This document shows positions 16,822 through 25,374 of a DNA stretch of 62,735 nucleotides, piece after piece. Both the position numbers and the translations under genes were made by a program. The stretch lies in NCBI GenBank assembly GCA_005116965.1, contig SWDG01000006.1, positions 706,642 through 769,376 of the forward strand, in the 5' to 3' direction. This DNA is from Nitrospira sp. (GTDB lineage Bacteria > Nitrospirota > Nitrospiria > Nitrospirales > Nitrospiraceae). The notes beneath the pieces were generated by a model. It was not told the origin of the DNA. It saw nothing but the letters and a program-made list of their open reading frames with translations, and made no database searches. Each line of letters starts with the position of its first letter. The stretch's first letter is position 1.

Positions 16822-17217
16822 GCCGCCAGGGTGATAGGGCTTGATACACTAACGGAACAAACGCCTCGCGCTCGAAAGAACGAAAGACGGTCCAGGACCT
16901 AGTTTGCCGTTCCTGTACAGATCTCAAGAAGATGTATCTCTTACGTCTGGCCATAGTACCGGATAGGATACATGTGTATTGGATAGGATACGTATTACTT
17001 CTAGAACCTCCATCATTCTTTGCCGCGGTTGCATAGTTTTTGCTCAATTGCGTCTTCCTATTTCTGGCAGGTTACTTGCTCAAGAAGTAATTTAGTCACG
17101 CCTGCCGGAATCATATCATTGAGTGAATGAGTCCGACCAATCGGTAAGCAACGAATTGCTCATCTAGGCTGTGACACAACTTGGATATGTACGTCATTCT
17201 CACACATGGAGGACCAT
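16822..17217. other. Intergenic region with a short direct repeat
   Basis: About 395 bp without a credible gene. GGATAGGATAC occurs twice, 20 bp apart, at 16961-16971 and 16981-16991, a spacing of two helical turns that would suit cooperative protein binding. A dyad TACTTGCTCAAGAAGTAA lies near 17073-17090. Confidence 0.35.
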
Positions 17218-17973
17218 ATGATACTCGCTAAACGCGTCGGAATATTCATCTTCGCGATTGGAATGTTGGGCTTCGCCGAGATAGTGGCTCACGCGCAACA
17301 ATGGAACGGCGCAGCGAATCCGAGGGGAACCATTTGGAGACCAGGCAATGTAGTGGTCGGGGAGGAGCCTCGCCGAGGAGACGATCCGAGGCCCCTCATA
17401 GAGGTGACTAGACCTCTCGCTATGTCAAAGGAACAAGACGACCGTTTATTCAGCGCGAACGCGGTCTTCAGGGACGACACAATTCCGAAATTCGAGGTGG
17501 ATACGAGGCACGCCTACGCCGGTGGGGCGAGAAGCAAGGCAAGCATTTTGGATCCCACCTTGGACTTTGCAGTTCATCGAAGTGCTGTCATCGGGTTGGT
17601 CAACATCAAGGAGATGCCAAGGCCGAATGATTACATGCTAATAGTAGGCGGAAAAATCCTCGCCGAAGAAGTTCGCATCAAGCTGATCAAGGACTGGGCC
17701 GACTATGTCTTTGCCAAAGACTACCCGCTGAAAAATCTGACCGAAGTTGAAAAATTTATTCACGCCAATCACCACTTGCCTGAAATCCCGAGCGCAACCG
17801 AAGTGGAGAAAACCGGTGTCAGCCTCGGGGACATGCAATCAAAACTGCTGCTGAAGGTGGAAGAGCTCACGCTCTATCTGATCCAGCAGAATAAGATCAT
17901 TGAAACATTGCAGGCGAAGCTTGCGCGCATGGAACAGGAAGCCAGACTCAGAAAGTCAACCAAGCATCGCTGA
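17218..17973 (+). CDS. Exported protein with adhesin-stalk/tail-fibre-like C-terminus
   Basis: 251 residues from the ATG at 17218, preceded by GGAGGA at 17208-17213. A signal peptide (VGIFIFAIGMLGFAEIVAHA) is cleaved before 'QQWNG'. The C-terminal half ('YMLIVGGKILAEEVRIKL...WADYVFAKDYPLKNLTEVEKFIHANHHLPEIPSATEVEKTGVSLGDMQSKLLLKVEELTLYLIQQNKII') is the stalk-base motif common in tail-fibre-domain proteins, especially of Bacteroidota, ending in a coiled coil. It is likely a trimeric surface or periplasmic protein. The Bacteroidota flavour suggests transfer, an inference. Confidence 0.65.
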   Translation: MILAKRVGIFIFAIGMLGFAEIVAHAQQWNGAANPRGTIWRPGNVVVGEEPRRGDDPRPLIEVTRPLAMSKEQDDRLFSANAVFRDDTIPKFEVDTRHAYAGGARSKASILDPTLDFAVHRSAVIGLVNIKEMPRPNDYMLIVGGKILAEEVRIKLIKDWADYVFAKDYPLKNLTEVEKFIHANHHLPEIPSATEVEKTGVSLGDMQSKLLLKVEELTLYLIQQNKIIETLQAKLARMEQEARLRKSTKHR

Positions 17974-18010
17974 TGTGGCCGCCGAAAACAAGGCAGAAGG
18001 GAGCGTGACC

Positions 18011-18940
18011 ATGAAGGGAATAACATCATGCGCGATCATAGCGGCACTATTCGCCATGACGCCCCATGCATATGGAGAATCCGAATTGTCGCTTAACCAG
18101 ACTCTTGAGCCGTTTGTGCTCAAGACGTATGGCCACCAATACAGCGTTGTGCTGGCCGCCGGCTTTTGGGCCAAAGCGGGGAGCGATGTCACGGTAACAG
18201 TCGGGAACGGACTACTTCAGACGCTCAGTGGCGTTGTCAAAGTCGAACCAGCTCGTCTACCCGAGGAGCTAGTCCCTTATTCCGGGGGGGCCGCAACCGA
18301 TAACGTGTTGGTCGAAGTGGGCACCAACGTCGAGTTACCCAATCCGACGAGCTACTATGCGGTCGATGGTATCGGCATCCGGGAGCAAGATGATCAACCC
18401 TGCTATCTCTCGCTTTGGGGACGAATGGTTGATCCCCGTTACAGGGGTAATTTGGCGGGGCGAAAGGTGGGCGAATTCCAACTTGCCAAATGCAACGTAA
18501 AACCGGAAAAAAAGTTTTTGAAAGGGAAGGACGTATCGGTAGGCGAGTTAGACCTAACGGGAGGATTCATCCGCTCTGTCCGAGTCTGTCAGTACGGGGG
18601 ACCGATAGGAGGTGGGATCGACGCCGGCGAACTCAAGGGAATCAGGATTCTCCCCGCCATCGTGTCCAGAAGCGGCGACATCATCCCGAAGGACCTCAAA
18701 CCAGAGGAACAGCCGACACTCGTTCAGCCGCATTGCGCCAAAGACGTCATTCTGGCAAACGATCAAACGGGCAGCGCGAGCGGATGGGACCACTGGGTGA
18801 GCTGCCCTGCGGATCAGGTTGTCACGGGGCTGCAAGTGTACCATCGCGAAAAACAGATTACCGCGCTGGATGTGCGCTGCAAGCGCGTGGGCTGGCTCAC
18901 CGCTCCGAAAGAGCCCGTTCGGGATTTGCTAGGCTATTGA
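18011..18940 (+). CDS. Exported protein of unknown function
   Basis: 309 residues from the ATG at 18011 with signal peptide 'CAIIAALFAMTPHAYG'; the frame opens earlier but without such a signal. The middle is all-beta in character. The C-terminal 'GWDHWVSCPADQVVTGLQVYHREKQITALDVRCKRV' resembles repeat units that recur in secreted beta-prism-type proteins ('CPxGxxVTGLxVxxxxxxITALxLxC'). Four or more Cys may form disulfides. It begins 37 bp after the stalk-like gene and probably shares its transcript. Confidence 0.6.
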   Translation: MKGITSCAIIAALFAMTPHAYGESELSLNQTLEPFVLKTYGHQYSVVLAAGFWAKAGSDVTVTVGNGLLQTLSGVVKVEPARLPEELVPYSGGAATDNVLVEVGTNVELPNPTSYYAVDGIGIREQDDQPCYLSLWGRMVDPRYRGNLAGRKVGEFQLAKCNVKPEKKFLKGKDVSVGELDLTGGFIRSVRVCQYGGPIGGGIDAGELKGIRILPAIVSRSGDIIPKDLKPEEQPTLVQPHCAKDVILANDQTGSASGWDHWVSCPADQVVTGLQVYHREKQITALDVRCKRVGWLTAPKEPVRDLLGY

Positions 18941-19175
18941 TCGGTGCGACGATCCCAGGAGTATGCATTCTAGAGACCAGGTAACAGGTGCTGGAACGCA
19001 TGAGCCGGAAAGTGGTGTTCCTCGTGGTGGAGGTCTGATGGTTGTTGGAATAACACAGAACCGACAACGCAGCCTGTGCAAGCACATTTGGTCTCGACGG
19101 CAAGTGTAATACCTACGGTAACTTGTTTTGGACGAGAGATAGATGGAGAACGGAGAGCGTTTAGACTGGTGTGAA

Positions 19176-19212
19176 GAGGCGCACGGCTGGGAAAACGGCC
19201 GTGTGCCTCTTT
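19176..19212. terminator. Bidirectional terminator between convergent genes
   Basis: GAGGCGCACGGC (19176-19187) pairs with GCCGTGTGCCTC (19198-19209) with one G-T pair, followed by TTTATTGTCTT. It separates the plus-strand gene ending at 18940 from the minus-strand gene ending at 19219. The remaining 230 bp of this gap shows nothing else. Confidence 0.7.
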
Positions 19213-19218
19213 ATTGTC

Positions 19219-19611
19219 TTAGAAAGCTTTCACATCCGCTTCCCACGAGATGCTGGCCGGGCACCATTGCCAGATTCCGAGGGTGATGATGCGAGTCAAT
19301 CCGGCCGGGATACAGGCCGTGCGGGTGACCTCGACCTTTCGGTTGATCAATTTGGTGGGATCACCGCAGCGTTTCAGGTAGTCGTCGGCCTTGATGTCAT
19401 GGAGATTGGCGTGAGGCACGACAAAGGCGACGACAGGAACGGGCAGCACGGCGATCGAGGAATCGTCCGCACTCTGCGAGTCTGAACAATGGGCGCCGGT
19501 GTGTGGATACGTGACGTCATCATGGACAAGAGCCGTGGTGCAGCCTCCCAAGACGAGGGACGCACTTGCGAAGAGTGCCAAACATCTGCGGAAATACTGC
19601 TGCTGGATCAT
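19219..19611 (-). CDS. Small putative lipoprotein
   Basis: 130 residues from the ATG at 19611 (GGGAGG upstream); the frame extends further to 19695. The signal 'CLALFASASLVLGGC' has a clean lipobox (LGGC). The mature part contains 'YPHTGAHCSDSQ', 'DYLKRCGDPTKLINRKVEVTRTACIPAG' and 'LGIWQWCPASISWEADV'; several Cys suggest disulfides in the periplasm. No family is recognised. Transcribed divergently from the DMT exporter. Confidence 0.65.
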   Translation of the reverse strand: MIQQQYFRRCLALFASASLVLGGCTTALVHDDVTYPHTGAHCSDSQSADDSSIAVLPVPVVAFVVPHANLHDIKADDYLKRCGDPTKLINRKVEVTRTACIPAGLTRIITLGIWQWCPASISWEADVKAF

Positions 19612-19741
19612 GAAATTCCTCCCTGTTGATCGGCCTTGTCTCTTAGACGGAGGCGACTCACAAACGTAAACGCCGTTAAGAAATGGGCCCATCAAGGAAT
19701 TGGGCTTGACGGCGAGGCAGAACGACGGTATCCCAGTGGCT

Positions 19742-20644
19742 ATGAATCAACCGTCCTCTACTGTGGCCTATGGATCGGTCGTACTCGCGGCAGTGCTGTG
19801 GGGCGGGTCGATCGTGGCGCAGAAGATGGCGCTCGGTTCGTTCTCCGCTGTCGAAGCCTCGGTCCTTCGCGATGTCGGAGGATTGGCGATTCTCCTGGCA
19901 ACGTGGTGGTCGAAGGAAGGGGGCGCGGTCAAGTTAGGTCTAGCCGACATGCGGCTGCTGGGGCTCCTTGGTCTTGGCGTATTGGGGAACCATCTCTTCA
20001 TTATGATGGGCCTGAACTACGTCAGCGGTGCGGTGGGCGGCGTGATTATCGGAGCGAGCCCGGTTGTGACAGCGTTACTCTCCGCGCTGTTAATTCGCGA
20101 TGTGCCGTTGCGTGCCGTGTGGGCTGGCGCACTGCTGTCGTTCTCAGGTGTCGGACTGGTCTCCGTCTCAGGCTTTCAAGCGGCTGGCGAGCATCCGCTA
20201 CTGGGGAGCACGTTGGTTTTTCTCGGGGTCGTGAGTTGGGCGCTCTATAGTATCGGCAGCCGCGCGATCATGGAGCGGGTGTCGGCCCTCACGGTCAACT
20301 GGACGACGCTGCTCGTGGCAACTGTTCTTCAAATTCCACTGCTCTGGACAGATCGCAAGGTCATGAATGCCGGGATCGGATCGGTGACGACATCCGATTG
20401 GCTGGCGCTCGGCTACCTTATCGTTTTCGCGACGGCAGTCGCGCAACAGGCTTGGCTGTTTGGCGTCAAGGGCGTCGGCCCTTCACGGGCGTCGGTCCTG
20501 GGCAATCTGACGCCGGTTGCCGCTATCGGGCTATCAGCCTTGATTCTAGGGGAATCCATCGGACTGATTGAAATGATCGGTATCGCTCTCATCCTGGCCG
20601 GCGTATGGGTGGTGAACCGGCAAACGGCTGAGAGAAATAACTAG
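19742..20644 (+). CDS. EamA/DMT-superfamily transporter
   Basis: 300 residues from the ATG at 19742, with ten predicted hydrophobic spans in two EamA repeats: 'YGSVVLAAVLWGGSIVAQKMAL' opens the first and 'LLGSTLVFLGVVSWALYSIGSRAIM' the second. 'SGAVGGVIIGASPVVTALLSALLIRDVPLRAVWAGALLSFSGVGLV' is the repeat signature. Members export amino acids or other metabolites; the substrate cannot be read from sequence. Confidence 0.88.
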   Translation: MNQPSSTVAYGSVVLAAVLWGGSIVAQKMALGSFSAVEASVLRDVGGLAILLATWWSKEGGAVKLGLADMRLLGLLGLGVLGNHLFIMMGLNYVSGAVGGVIIGASPVVTALLSALLIRDVPLRAVWAGALLSFSGVGLVSVSGFQAAGEHPLLGSTLVFLGVVSWALYSIGSRAIMERVSALTVNWTTLLVATVLQIPLLWTDRKVMNAGIGSVTTSDWLALGYLIVFATAVAQQAWLFGVKGVGPSRASVLGNLTPVAAIGLSALILGESIGLIEMIGIALILAGVWVVNRQTAERNN

Positions 20645-20788
20645 GATTGTGGTTCCACCAATCCATTCTCGATCCCGATCCTTATTTCAGGGTATCATGC
20701 ACGATTTGGCGGCAGAGGTCGTTGTTGCTTCGTCGTCTAGCTATTGTCGAACGACAGGTGGTCTTGTCGTTTCAGATCGCGAACTGTC

Positions 20789-22246
20789 ATGAACAGTAAC
20801 TATGCCCGAGCACTGATTCCGTTGATCCTGGCTGGGACGTTCCTTCTCGATGTGTTCATGCCGTGGGGGTATGCGGTCTGGGTCGTTGGGGATGTCTTCG
20901 GCGCCTTCTTGACCCTCTGGATTGAGTGGCCGCTGGCGCCGTATCTTGTTGCGACCATCGGGACGGTTCTCGCGTACCTGGGGCACACACTGTCTCCTCC
21001 TTTTATTCCGGTAGACATTGCCGGCTTCAATCGCGTTGTGGGCATCGCCCTACTGTGGATTACGGCGTGGCTCGTGGCGCGAGCGAGACGGGCCAAACTC
21101 GACGATGCCACCAGGCGACTGGGTGCGATCGTGGAGAGCAGCAGCGACGCCATTCTGAGCGTGACCCCAGACGGATTCGTGACCACGTGGAACTTCGGTG
21201 CGGAGCGTCTCTTCGGGTATACCGCCACCGAGATCATCGGCCGTTCGATCCTCACGATTATTCCAGCCCATCTTTCTCGGGACAGAGCCTGGGAGCTGGC
21301 CACGCTGCGGGGAACGCATGATATTCAAAGTTATGATGCGGTGCGGTTGACCAAGGACGGCCGATATATCGATGTGTCGGTCACATTGTCACCGCTCAAA
21401 GACGCGGTGGGTCAGTTTGTCGGGGTCTCGAAAGTCATCCGTGACATCAGTGAGCGGAAAAGAGGGGAGATACTCTTACAGCAGGCACATGAAGCGCTTG
21501 AAATAAAGGTCCTAGAGCGTACTGCAGAATTGAGCGCCGCCAACCATTCCCTGCGAATACTTTCCAGCCAACTGATGCAAGTGCAGGAAGAGGAGCGAAG
21601 CCGGCTTGCACGCGATCTGCATGACGAAATCGGACAGTTGCTGACGGCGCTGAAGATTGACTTGCAAGACATCCAGCATGGCGAGGTCAGGGATGCCCGT
21701 TTCAGCCCTCTCACGGATAGCCTTGAGCTGGTGGATCAGTTGCTGACTCAAGTGCGTACGTTGGCGCTTGATCTGCGACCGTCGCTCCTTGACGATCTGG
21801 GCTTGATTCCGGCGCTTCGATGGTATGCGAACCGGCAGGCGGCGCGGAATGGATGGATCCTTTCGCTCTCTGTCGAGGGAATGGACGGGCGAATCCCGGC
21901 CCCTATCGAGGTCACCTGCTTTCGGGTCGCGCAGGAGGCGCTGACCAACATCGCGAAGTACTCGCAGGCCAAGATGATCGATCTTGTGTTGCGTCGGCAA
22001 GGTGAGGAAGTCACCCTCGTCATCCAGGATGATGGTGTCGGATTCGATGTGATGCTGGCACGACGACGGGCACAGAGCGGGGAAAGCATCGGGCTGCTGG
22101 GGATGGAAGAGCGTGTGCGGCTGGCCGGCGGCAGCTTGGTGATCTCATCCACGCCGGGTGAAGGAACCAAGCTTGAATTGAGTTTCTTGCTTGCCGAACA
22201 AGAAGTGATAAAGCCGCACGTACCAACTGAGGTCATATTGCCATGA
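20789..22246 (+). CDS. Sensor histidine kinase, NarX/DegS type with PAS domain
   Basis: 485 residues from the ATG at 20789. Three or four N-terminal spans (about residues 5-95) are followed by a PAS domain ('RLGAIVESSSDAILSVTPDGFVTTWNFGAERLFGYTATEIIGRSI') with its PAC end 'FVGVSKVIRDISERKRG', a coiled coil, and a HisKA_3 dimerisation helix whose phospho-accepting His lies in 'EERSRLARDLHDEIGQLLTALKIDL'. The ATPase domain has 'VAQEALTNIAKYSQA' (N box) and 'IQDDGVGFD' (G1). ATGA overlap with the response-regulator gene shows they are a pair. The signal sensed is unknown; neighbours point to nitrogen nutrition. Confidence 0.92.
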   Translation: MNSNYARALIPLILAGTFLLDVFMPWGYAVWVVGDVFGAFLTLWIEWPLAPYLVATIGTVLAYLGHTLSPPFIPVDIAGFNRVVGIALLWITAWLVARARRAKLDDATRRLGAIVESSSDAILSVTPDGFVTTWNFGAERLFGYTATEIIGRSILTIIPAHLSRDRAWELATLRGTHDIQSYDAVRLTKDGRYIDVSVTLSPLKDAVGQFVGVSKVIRDISERKRGEILLQQAHEALEIKVLERTAELSAANHSLRILSSQLMQVQEEERSRLARDLHDEIGQLLTALKIDLQDIQHGEVRDARFSPLTDSLELVDQLLTQVRTLALDLRPSLLDDLGLIPALRWYANRQAARNGWILSLSVEGMDGRIPAPIEVTCFRVAQEALTNIAKYSQAKMIDLVLRRQGEEVTLVIQDDGVGFDVMLARRRAQSGESIGLLGMEERVRLAGGSLVISSTPGEGTKLELSFLLAEQEVIKPHVPTEVILP

Positions 22247-22896
22247 GCCATATCCGGCTTCTTATTGTGGAAGATCATGCCTTAGTGAGAGCTGGCATGA
22301 AGGCCCTCTTGCAAAAAATCGAGGGCATTCAGGTTGTCGCGGACATGGGGGATGGGTTGGAAGCCGTCAAGTTTGTGCAACTGGAGGCTCCGGATCTCGT
22401 CCTGATGGATATTGCCATGCCGGGCTTGAACGGACTCGATGCAACGTCTCGGATTGTCAAGGAATCGCCGGCCACGCGCGTGATCCTGTTGTCGATGTAT
22501 GCCAACGAAGAATACCTCAGCCAAGCGTTGCAGGTCGGTGCATCGGGGTACTTGTTGAAAGGGGCTGAGCTGGCAGAATTGGAATTGGCGATCAGAACGG
22601 TGAGTCGTGGCGAAACCTACTTGACCCCCGCCGTTGCGAAGTACGCCGTGGAGGCCTACCGAAATAAGTCTGGAGCGCCGTCCAGTCCGTTGGCTAGACT
22701 GAGCGGGCGTCAGCGCGAGATTTTACAATTGATTGCGGAAGGCCAAACCACGAAAGACATCGCTCAACGGTTAAGCTTGAGCGTCAAGACCGTCGAAACA
22801 CACCGAAGCCAATTGATGGAACGGCTCGACATTCACGATGTGCCTGGGCTCGTCCGCTTCGCGATGCGTGTCGGACTGATTCAGCCCGATTCCTAG
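22243..22896 (+). CDS. NarL/FixJ-type response regulator
   Basis: 217 residues. The receiver domain carries the acidic pair in 'LLIVEDHALVRAG', the phospho-acceptor Asp56 in 'LVLMDIAMPGLNG', and the Lys in 'GYLLKGAE'. The C-terminal LuxR-type helix-turn-helix is 'LSGRQREILQLIAEGQTTKDIAQRLSLSVKTVETHRSQLMERL'. It is the partner of the upstream kinase. A damaged second copy of its 3' half, with the helix-turn-helix deleted, lies before urtA (25261-25374). Confidence 0.94.
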   Translation: MSHIRLLIVEDHALVRAGMKALLQKIEGIQVVADMGDGLEAVKFVQLEAPDLVLMDIAMPGLNGLDATSRIVKESPATRVILLSMYANEEYLSQALQVGASGYLLKGAELAELELAIRTVSRGETYLTPAVAKYAVEAYRNKSGAPSSPLARLSGRQREILQLIAEGQTTKDIAQRLSLSVKTVETHRSQLMERLDIHDVPGLVRFAMRVGLIQPDS

Positions 22897-23055
22897 TGCT
22901 TCGCCGATTCATCTGCATTCCCACGTACGTTCAGTACACTTGACGGCCCCCCTCAGGGATCTCTCATCATTCCTTCAGGATTTTCCCGATAGGGCTACAC
23001 CATCTATTGTGAGATACCTGACATCACACAGGGGGCAGAATGATTCGCGCAGCAT
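22895..23055 (+). repeat. Duplicated upstream segment, copy A (before the NCS1 transporter)
   Basis: Collinear with 25375-25537. The block 22931-22963 matches 25413-25445 at 32 of 33 bases (TCAGTACACT-Y-GACGGCCCCCC...), 22988-23017 matches 25470-25499 (GATAGGxCTAC...TTGTGAGATAC), and 23033-23055 matches 25515-25537 (GGGCAGAATGATT...GCAGCAT). The copy follows the response-regulator stop directly and ends about 280 bp before the transporter start. The rest of this 440-bp gap (23056-23338) has no convincing gene; a 103-codon frame from 23040 and a short minus-strand hydrophobic frame (23145-23312) were considered doubtful. Confidence 0.8.
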
Positions 23056-23338
23056 CCAAGACAGAACAGGTCAAAGGGAGCTATCACGACGGCTACCAAC
23101 TCATTAAGAGCATGGACAAGAGCATCAATCGGGCAGTTGGCAGCTCACGACAGACGAATAAAGTGCCATCCCGCCAAGGTCGAGGAGTCGATGCTTGGGA
23201 GCCAGCCATATTTCGCCGGGTGCCTGATCTCCATCACCGCGTAAATCGCCACGGCGAGTATCATCGACGCCGCGATCAGCGATTTAGCCCTTGGTGGGAA
23301 TGCGGTTGTCATATAACAGCAACAAGGAGGTTTTCGCT

Positions 23339-25009
23339 TTGCAACCCGTAACACCGAAAGTCACCAGAGAACCAGGAATGGACGAGGCAGACGTCGACAC
23401 CATGACGGCCAGCAAGGAAACCATGGAGGACTACACGCTGCGATTCGCACCGCGTAGCTACCGCAAGTGGTCAACGGGGGTCGTCGGTATTTCGGCACTC
23501 GGCGGTATCGCCTACCTCGCCGACTTCGCCATCGGCGCCAACGTTGGTATCTCGTACGGCACGACGAACGCGCTGTGGGGAATTCTCATCTTCGCGATCG
23601 TCATCCTTGCTACCGGCTTTCCTGTCGCCTACTACTCGGCGCGGTACAACATCGACCTTGACCTCGTCACGCGCGGCAGCGGGTTCGGCTATTACGGCTC
23701 GGTCGTCACCAACGTTATCTTCGCGACCTTTACCTTTATCTTCTTCGCGCTCGAGGGCTCCATCATGGCCCAGGGACTCCAACTGGGGCTCGGCATCCCG
23801 CTCTGGATGGGGTATGCAGTGTCGACGCTCATCATCTTCCCACTGGTGATCTACGGCATGAAAGTGCTGTCGACGTTGCAGGTCTGGACGACTCCCCTGT
23901 GGCTCATTCTGATGGTCGCGCCGTTTGGCTATCTGGTCGTCAGTCACCCGGAGTCGGTCGGCCAATTCTTTGCCTACGCCGGTGAGAGCGGCAAGGCCGG
24001 TTTCGACCTCGGCTCGACATTGTTGGCCGCAGGCGTCTGCTTGTCGCTCATTGCGCAGATTGCCGAACAGAATGACTACCTGCGCTTCATGCCGCCGATG
24101 ACCCCGGACAACAAGCGTAATTGGTGGACCTGGTTAATCCTCGCCGGGCCTGGCTGGGTGTTCTTCGGCGCCATCAAACAGGTCGTCGGGCTGTTCCTGG
24201 CCGTGTATCTGATCACCAATGTCGCGGGTAGCGCCGGCATCGCCAACCAGCCGGTTCACCAGTTCCTGGAAATCTACCAAAACTTCCTACCGGGCTGGCT
24301 GGCGATGACGCTGGCGGTCGTGCTCGTAGTGATCAGCCAGATCAAGATCAACGTGACCAATGCGTACTCAGGTTCGCTGGCATGGACCAACGCGTTCACC
24401 CGCGTGACCAAGCACTATCCGGGCCGCCTGGTGTTCCTCGGTGTGAACCTACTGATCGCGCTGATTCTGATGGAAGCGAACATGTTCGACTTCCTGAACA
24501 CCATCCTTGGGTTCTACGCCAACTGCGGTATGGCCTGGGTCGTCGTAGTGGCCTCGGACATCGTCTTCAACAAATACCTGCTGAAGCTTTCACCGAAGAC
24601 GCCGGAGTTCCGTCGCGGGATGCTGTACGACTTCAATCCTGTGGGCTTCGGGTCGATGCTGATCGCTGCCGGTCTGTCGGTCATCGCCTTCTTCGGCGGA
24701 CTCGGCGAAACGTTGCGGCCATACTCACCGCTAGTGGCAATCGTCCTTGGGTTGGTGCTCCCGCCGATCATTGCCATCGCCACCTCTGGTAAGTACTACT
24801 TGCGGCGCACCGACGACGGCATCGCTCTGCCGATGTTCGATCAGTACGGCAACCCGTCTGGAGAGCACCTGAAATGTCATGTCTGCCACCATGATTACGA
24901 GAGACCGGACATGATCAAGGCCGCCGTTCACACGGGCTACATCTGTTCGCTCTGCCTGTCCACGGACAAGACCGGAGAGCATGTTCTGCCCGCGCAGACT
25001 TTGCGGTGA
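23339..25009 (+). CDS. NCS1-family nucleobase/allantoin-type permease with C-terminal zinc-ribbon-like tail
   Basis: About 556 residues from a TTG at 23339 that sits 8 nt after AAGGAGG (23324-23330). Twelve membrane spans and the 'Permease for cytosine/purines, uracil, thiamine, allantoin' pattern are visible ('YRKWSTGVVGISALGGIAYLADFAIGANVG', 'GFPVAYYSARYNIDLDLVTRGSGFGYYGSV'). The cytoplasmic end carries CxxC pairs 'CHVCHHDYERPDM' and 'GYICSLCLSTD', able to bind a metal and absent from classic NCS1 carriers. Located between a two-component system and the urea transporter; likely imports an N-rich compound by ion symport. The substrate is inferred. Confidence 0.85.
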   Translation: MQPVTPKVTREPGMDEADVDTMTASKETMEDYTLRFAPRSYRKWSTGVVGISALGGIAYLADFAIGANVGISYGTTNALWGILIFAIVILATGFPVAYYSARYNIDLDLVTRGSGFGYYGSVVTNVIFATFTFIFFALEGSIMAQGLQLGLGIPLWMGYAVSTLIIFPLVIYGMKVLSTLQVWTTPLWLILMVAPFGYLVVSHPESVGQFFAYAGESGKAGFDLGSTLLAAGVCLSLIAQIAEQNDYLRFMPPMTPDNKRNWWTWLILAGPGWVFFGAIKQVVGLFLAVYLITNVAGSAGIANQPVHQFLEIYQNFLPGWLAMTLAVVLVVISQIKINVTNAYSGSLAWTNAFTRVTKHYPGRLVFLGVNLLIALILMEANMFDFLNTILGFYANCGMAWVVVVASDIVFNKYLLKLSPKTPEFRRGMLYDFNPVGFGSMLIAAGLSVIAFFGGLGETLRPYSPLVAIVLGLVLPPIIAIATSGKYYLRRTDDGIALPMFDQYGNPSGEHLKCHVCHHDYERPDMIKAAVHTGYICSLCLSTDKTGEHVLPAQTLR

Positions 25010-25148
25010 CGGCGAGGACTATCGGCTCGCAAGGCACTTAAGTTGCGGTGGCTGGGAAGGATAGTTCAGTCACGTAGCACAAGGAGAATACGCTATGGTG
25101 GCCTTAATCTAGGGAAGGGCCAATAGCCGATTCATATATCAGCGATAG

Positions 25149-25183
25149 CGACGCCGCAAGCGATTGTGCTTGCGGCGTCGTTT
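25149..25183 (+). terminator. Rho-independent terminator after the NCS1 transporter
   Basis: CGACGCCGCAAGC (25149-25161) pairs perfectly with 25168-25180 around a 6-nt loop and is followed by TTTCCTCATTTT. It closes the transporter transcript. Between the gene and this hairpin is AAGGAGA (25081-25087) followed by ATG GTG GCC TTA ATC TAG at 25095-25112, a five-codon reading frame of unknown meaning. Confidence 0.85.
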
Positions 25184-25260
25184 CCTCATTTTAACCCTGG
25201 ATCTATATCCAGAGACTGGGTACCAAGTCTTTGCTCTGCTTGAGTTCTAATTCGAAGTGC

Positions 25261-25374
25261 AACACTATGACCCCTGCGGTTGTGAAATATGCACCGAAGC
25301 CTACCGCGAGAAATCTGAAGGGCTGGCTGGTCCATTGGCCAAACTGAGCATGCGCCAGCGCGAAATTTTATAGC
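25261..25374 (+). pseudogene. Remnant of a second NarL-type response regulator gene
   Basis: Frames here read TMTPAVVKYA and, after a frameshift, TEAYREKSEGLAGPLAKLSMRQREIL-stop, matching 'YLTPAVAKYAVEAYRNKSGAPSSPLARLSGRQREIL' of the intact regulator. The helix-turn-helix codons that should follow are missing, and the sequence jumps directly to the region after the regulator's stop. An internal deletion of about 165 bp explains this. Confidence 0.75.

Noticed and set aside
23145-23312. Minus-strand frame encoding a possible 55-residue membrane peptide (MTTAFPPRAKSLIAASMILAV...)
   Set aside because: The hydrophobic stretch is suggestive, but there is no Shine-Dalgarno sequence upstream of its ATG and it faces the opposite way to both neighbours. 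Not strong enough to list as a gene.
23040-23351. 103-codon frame between the response regulator and the NCS1 transporter
   Set aside because: It starts at the end of the duplicated block, but its equivalent in the second copy diverges and stops after 21 codons; it has no recognisable domain. Kept only as a remark.
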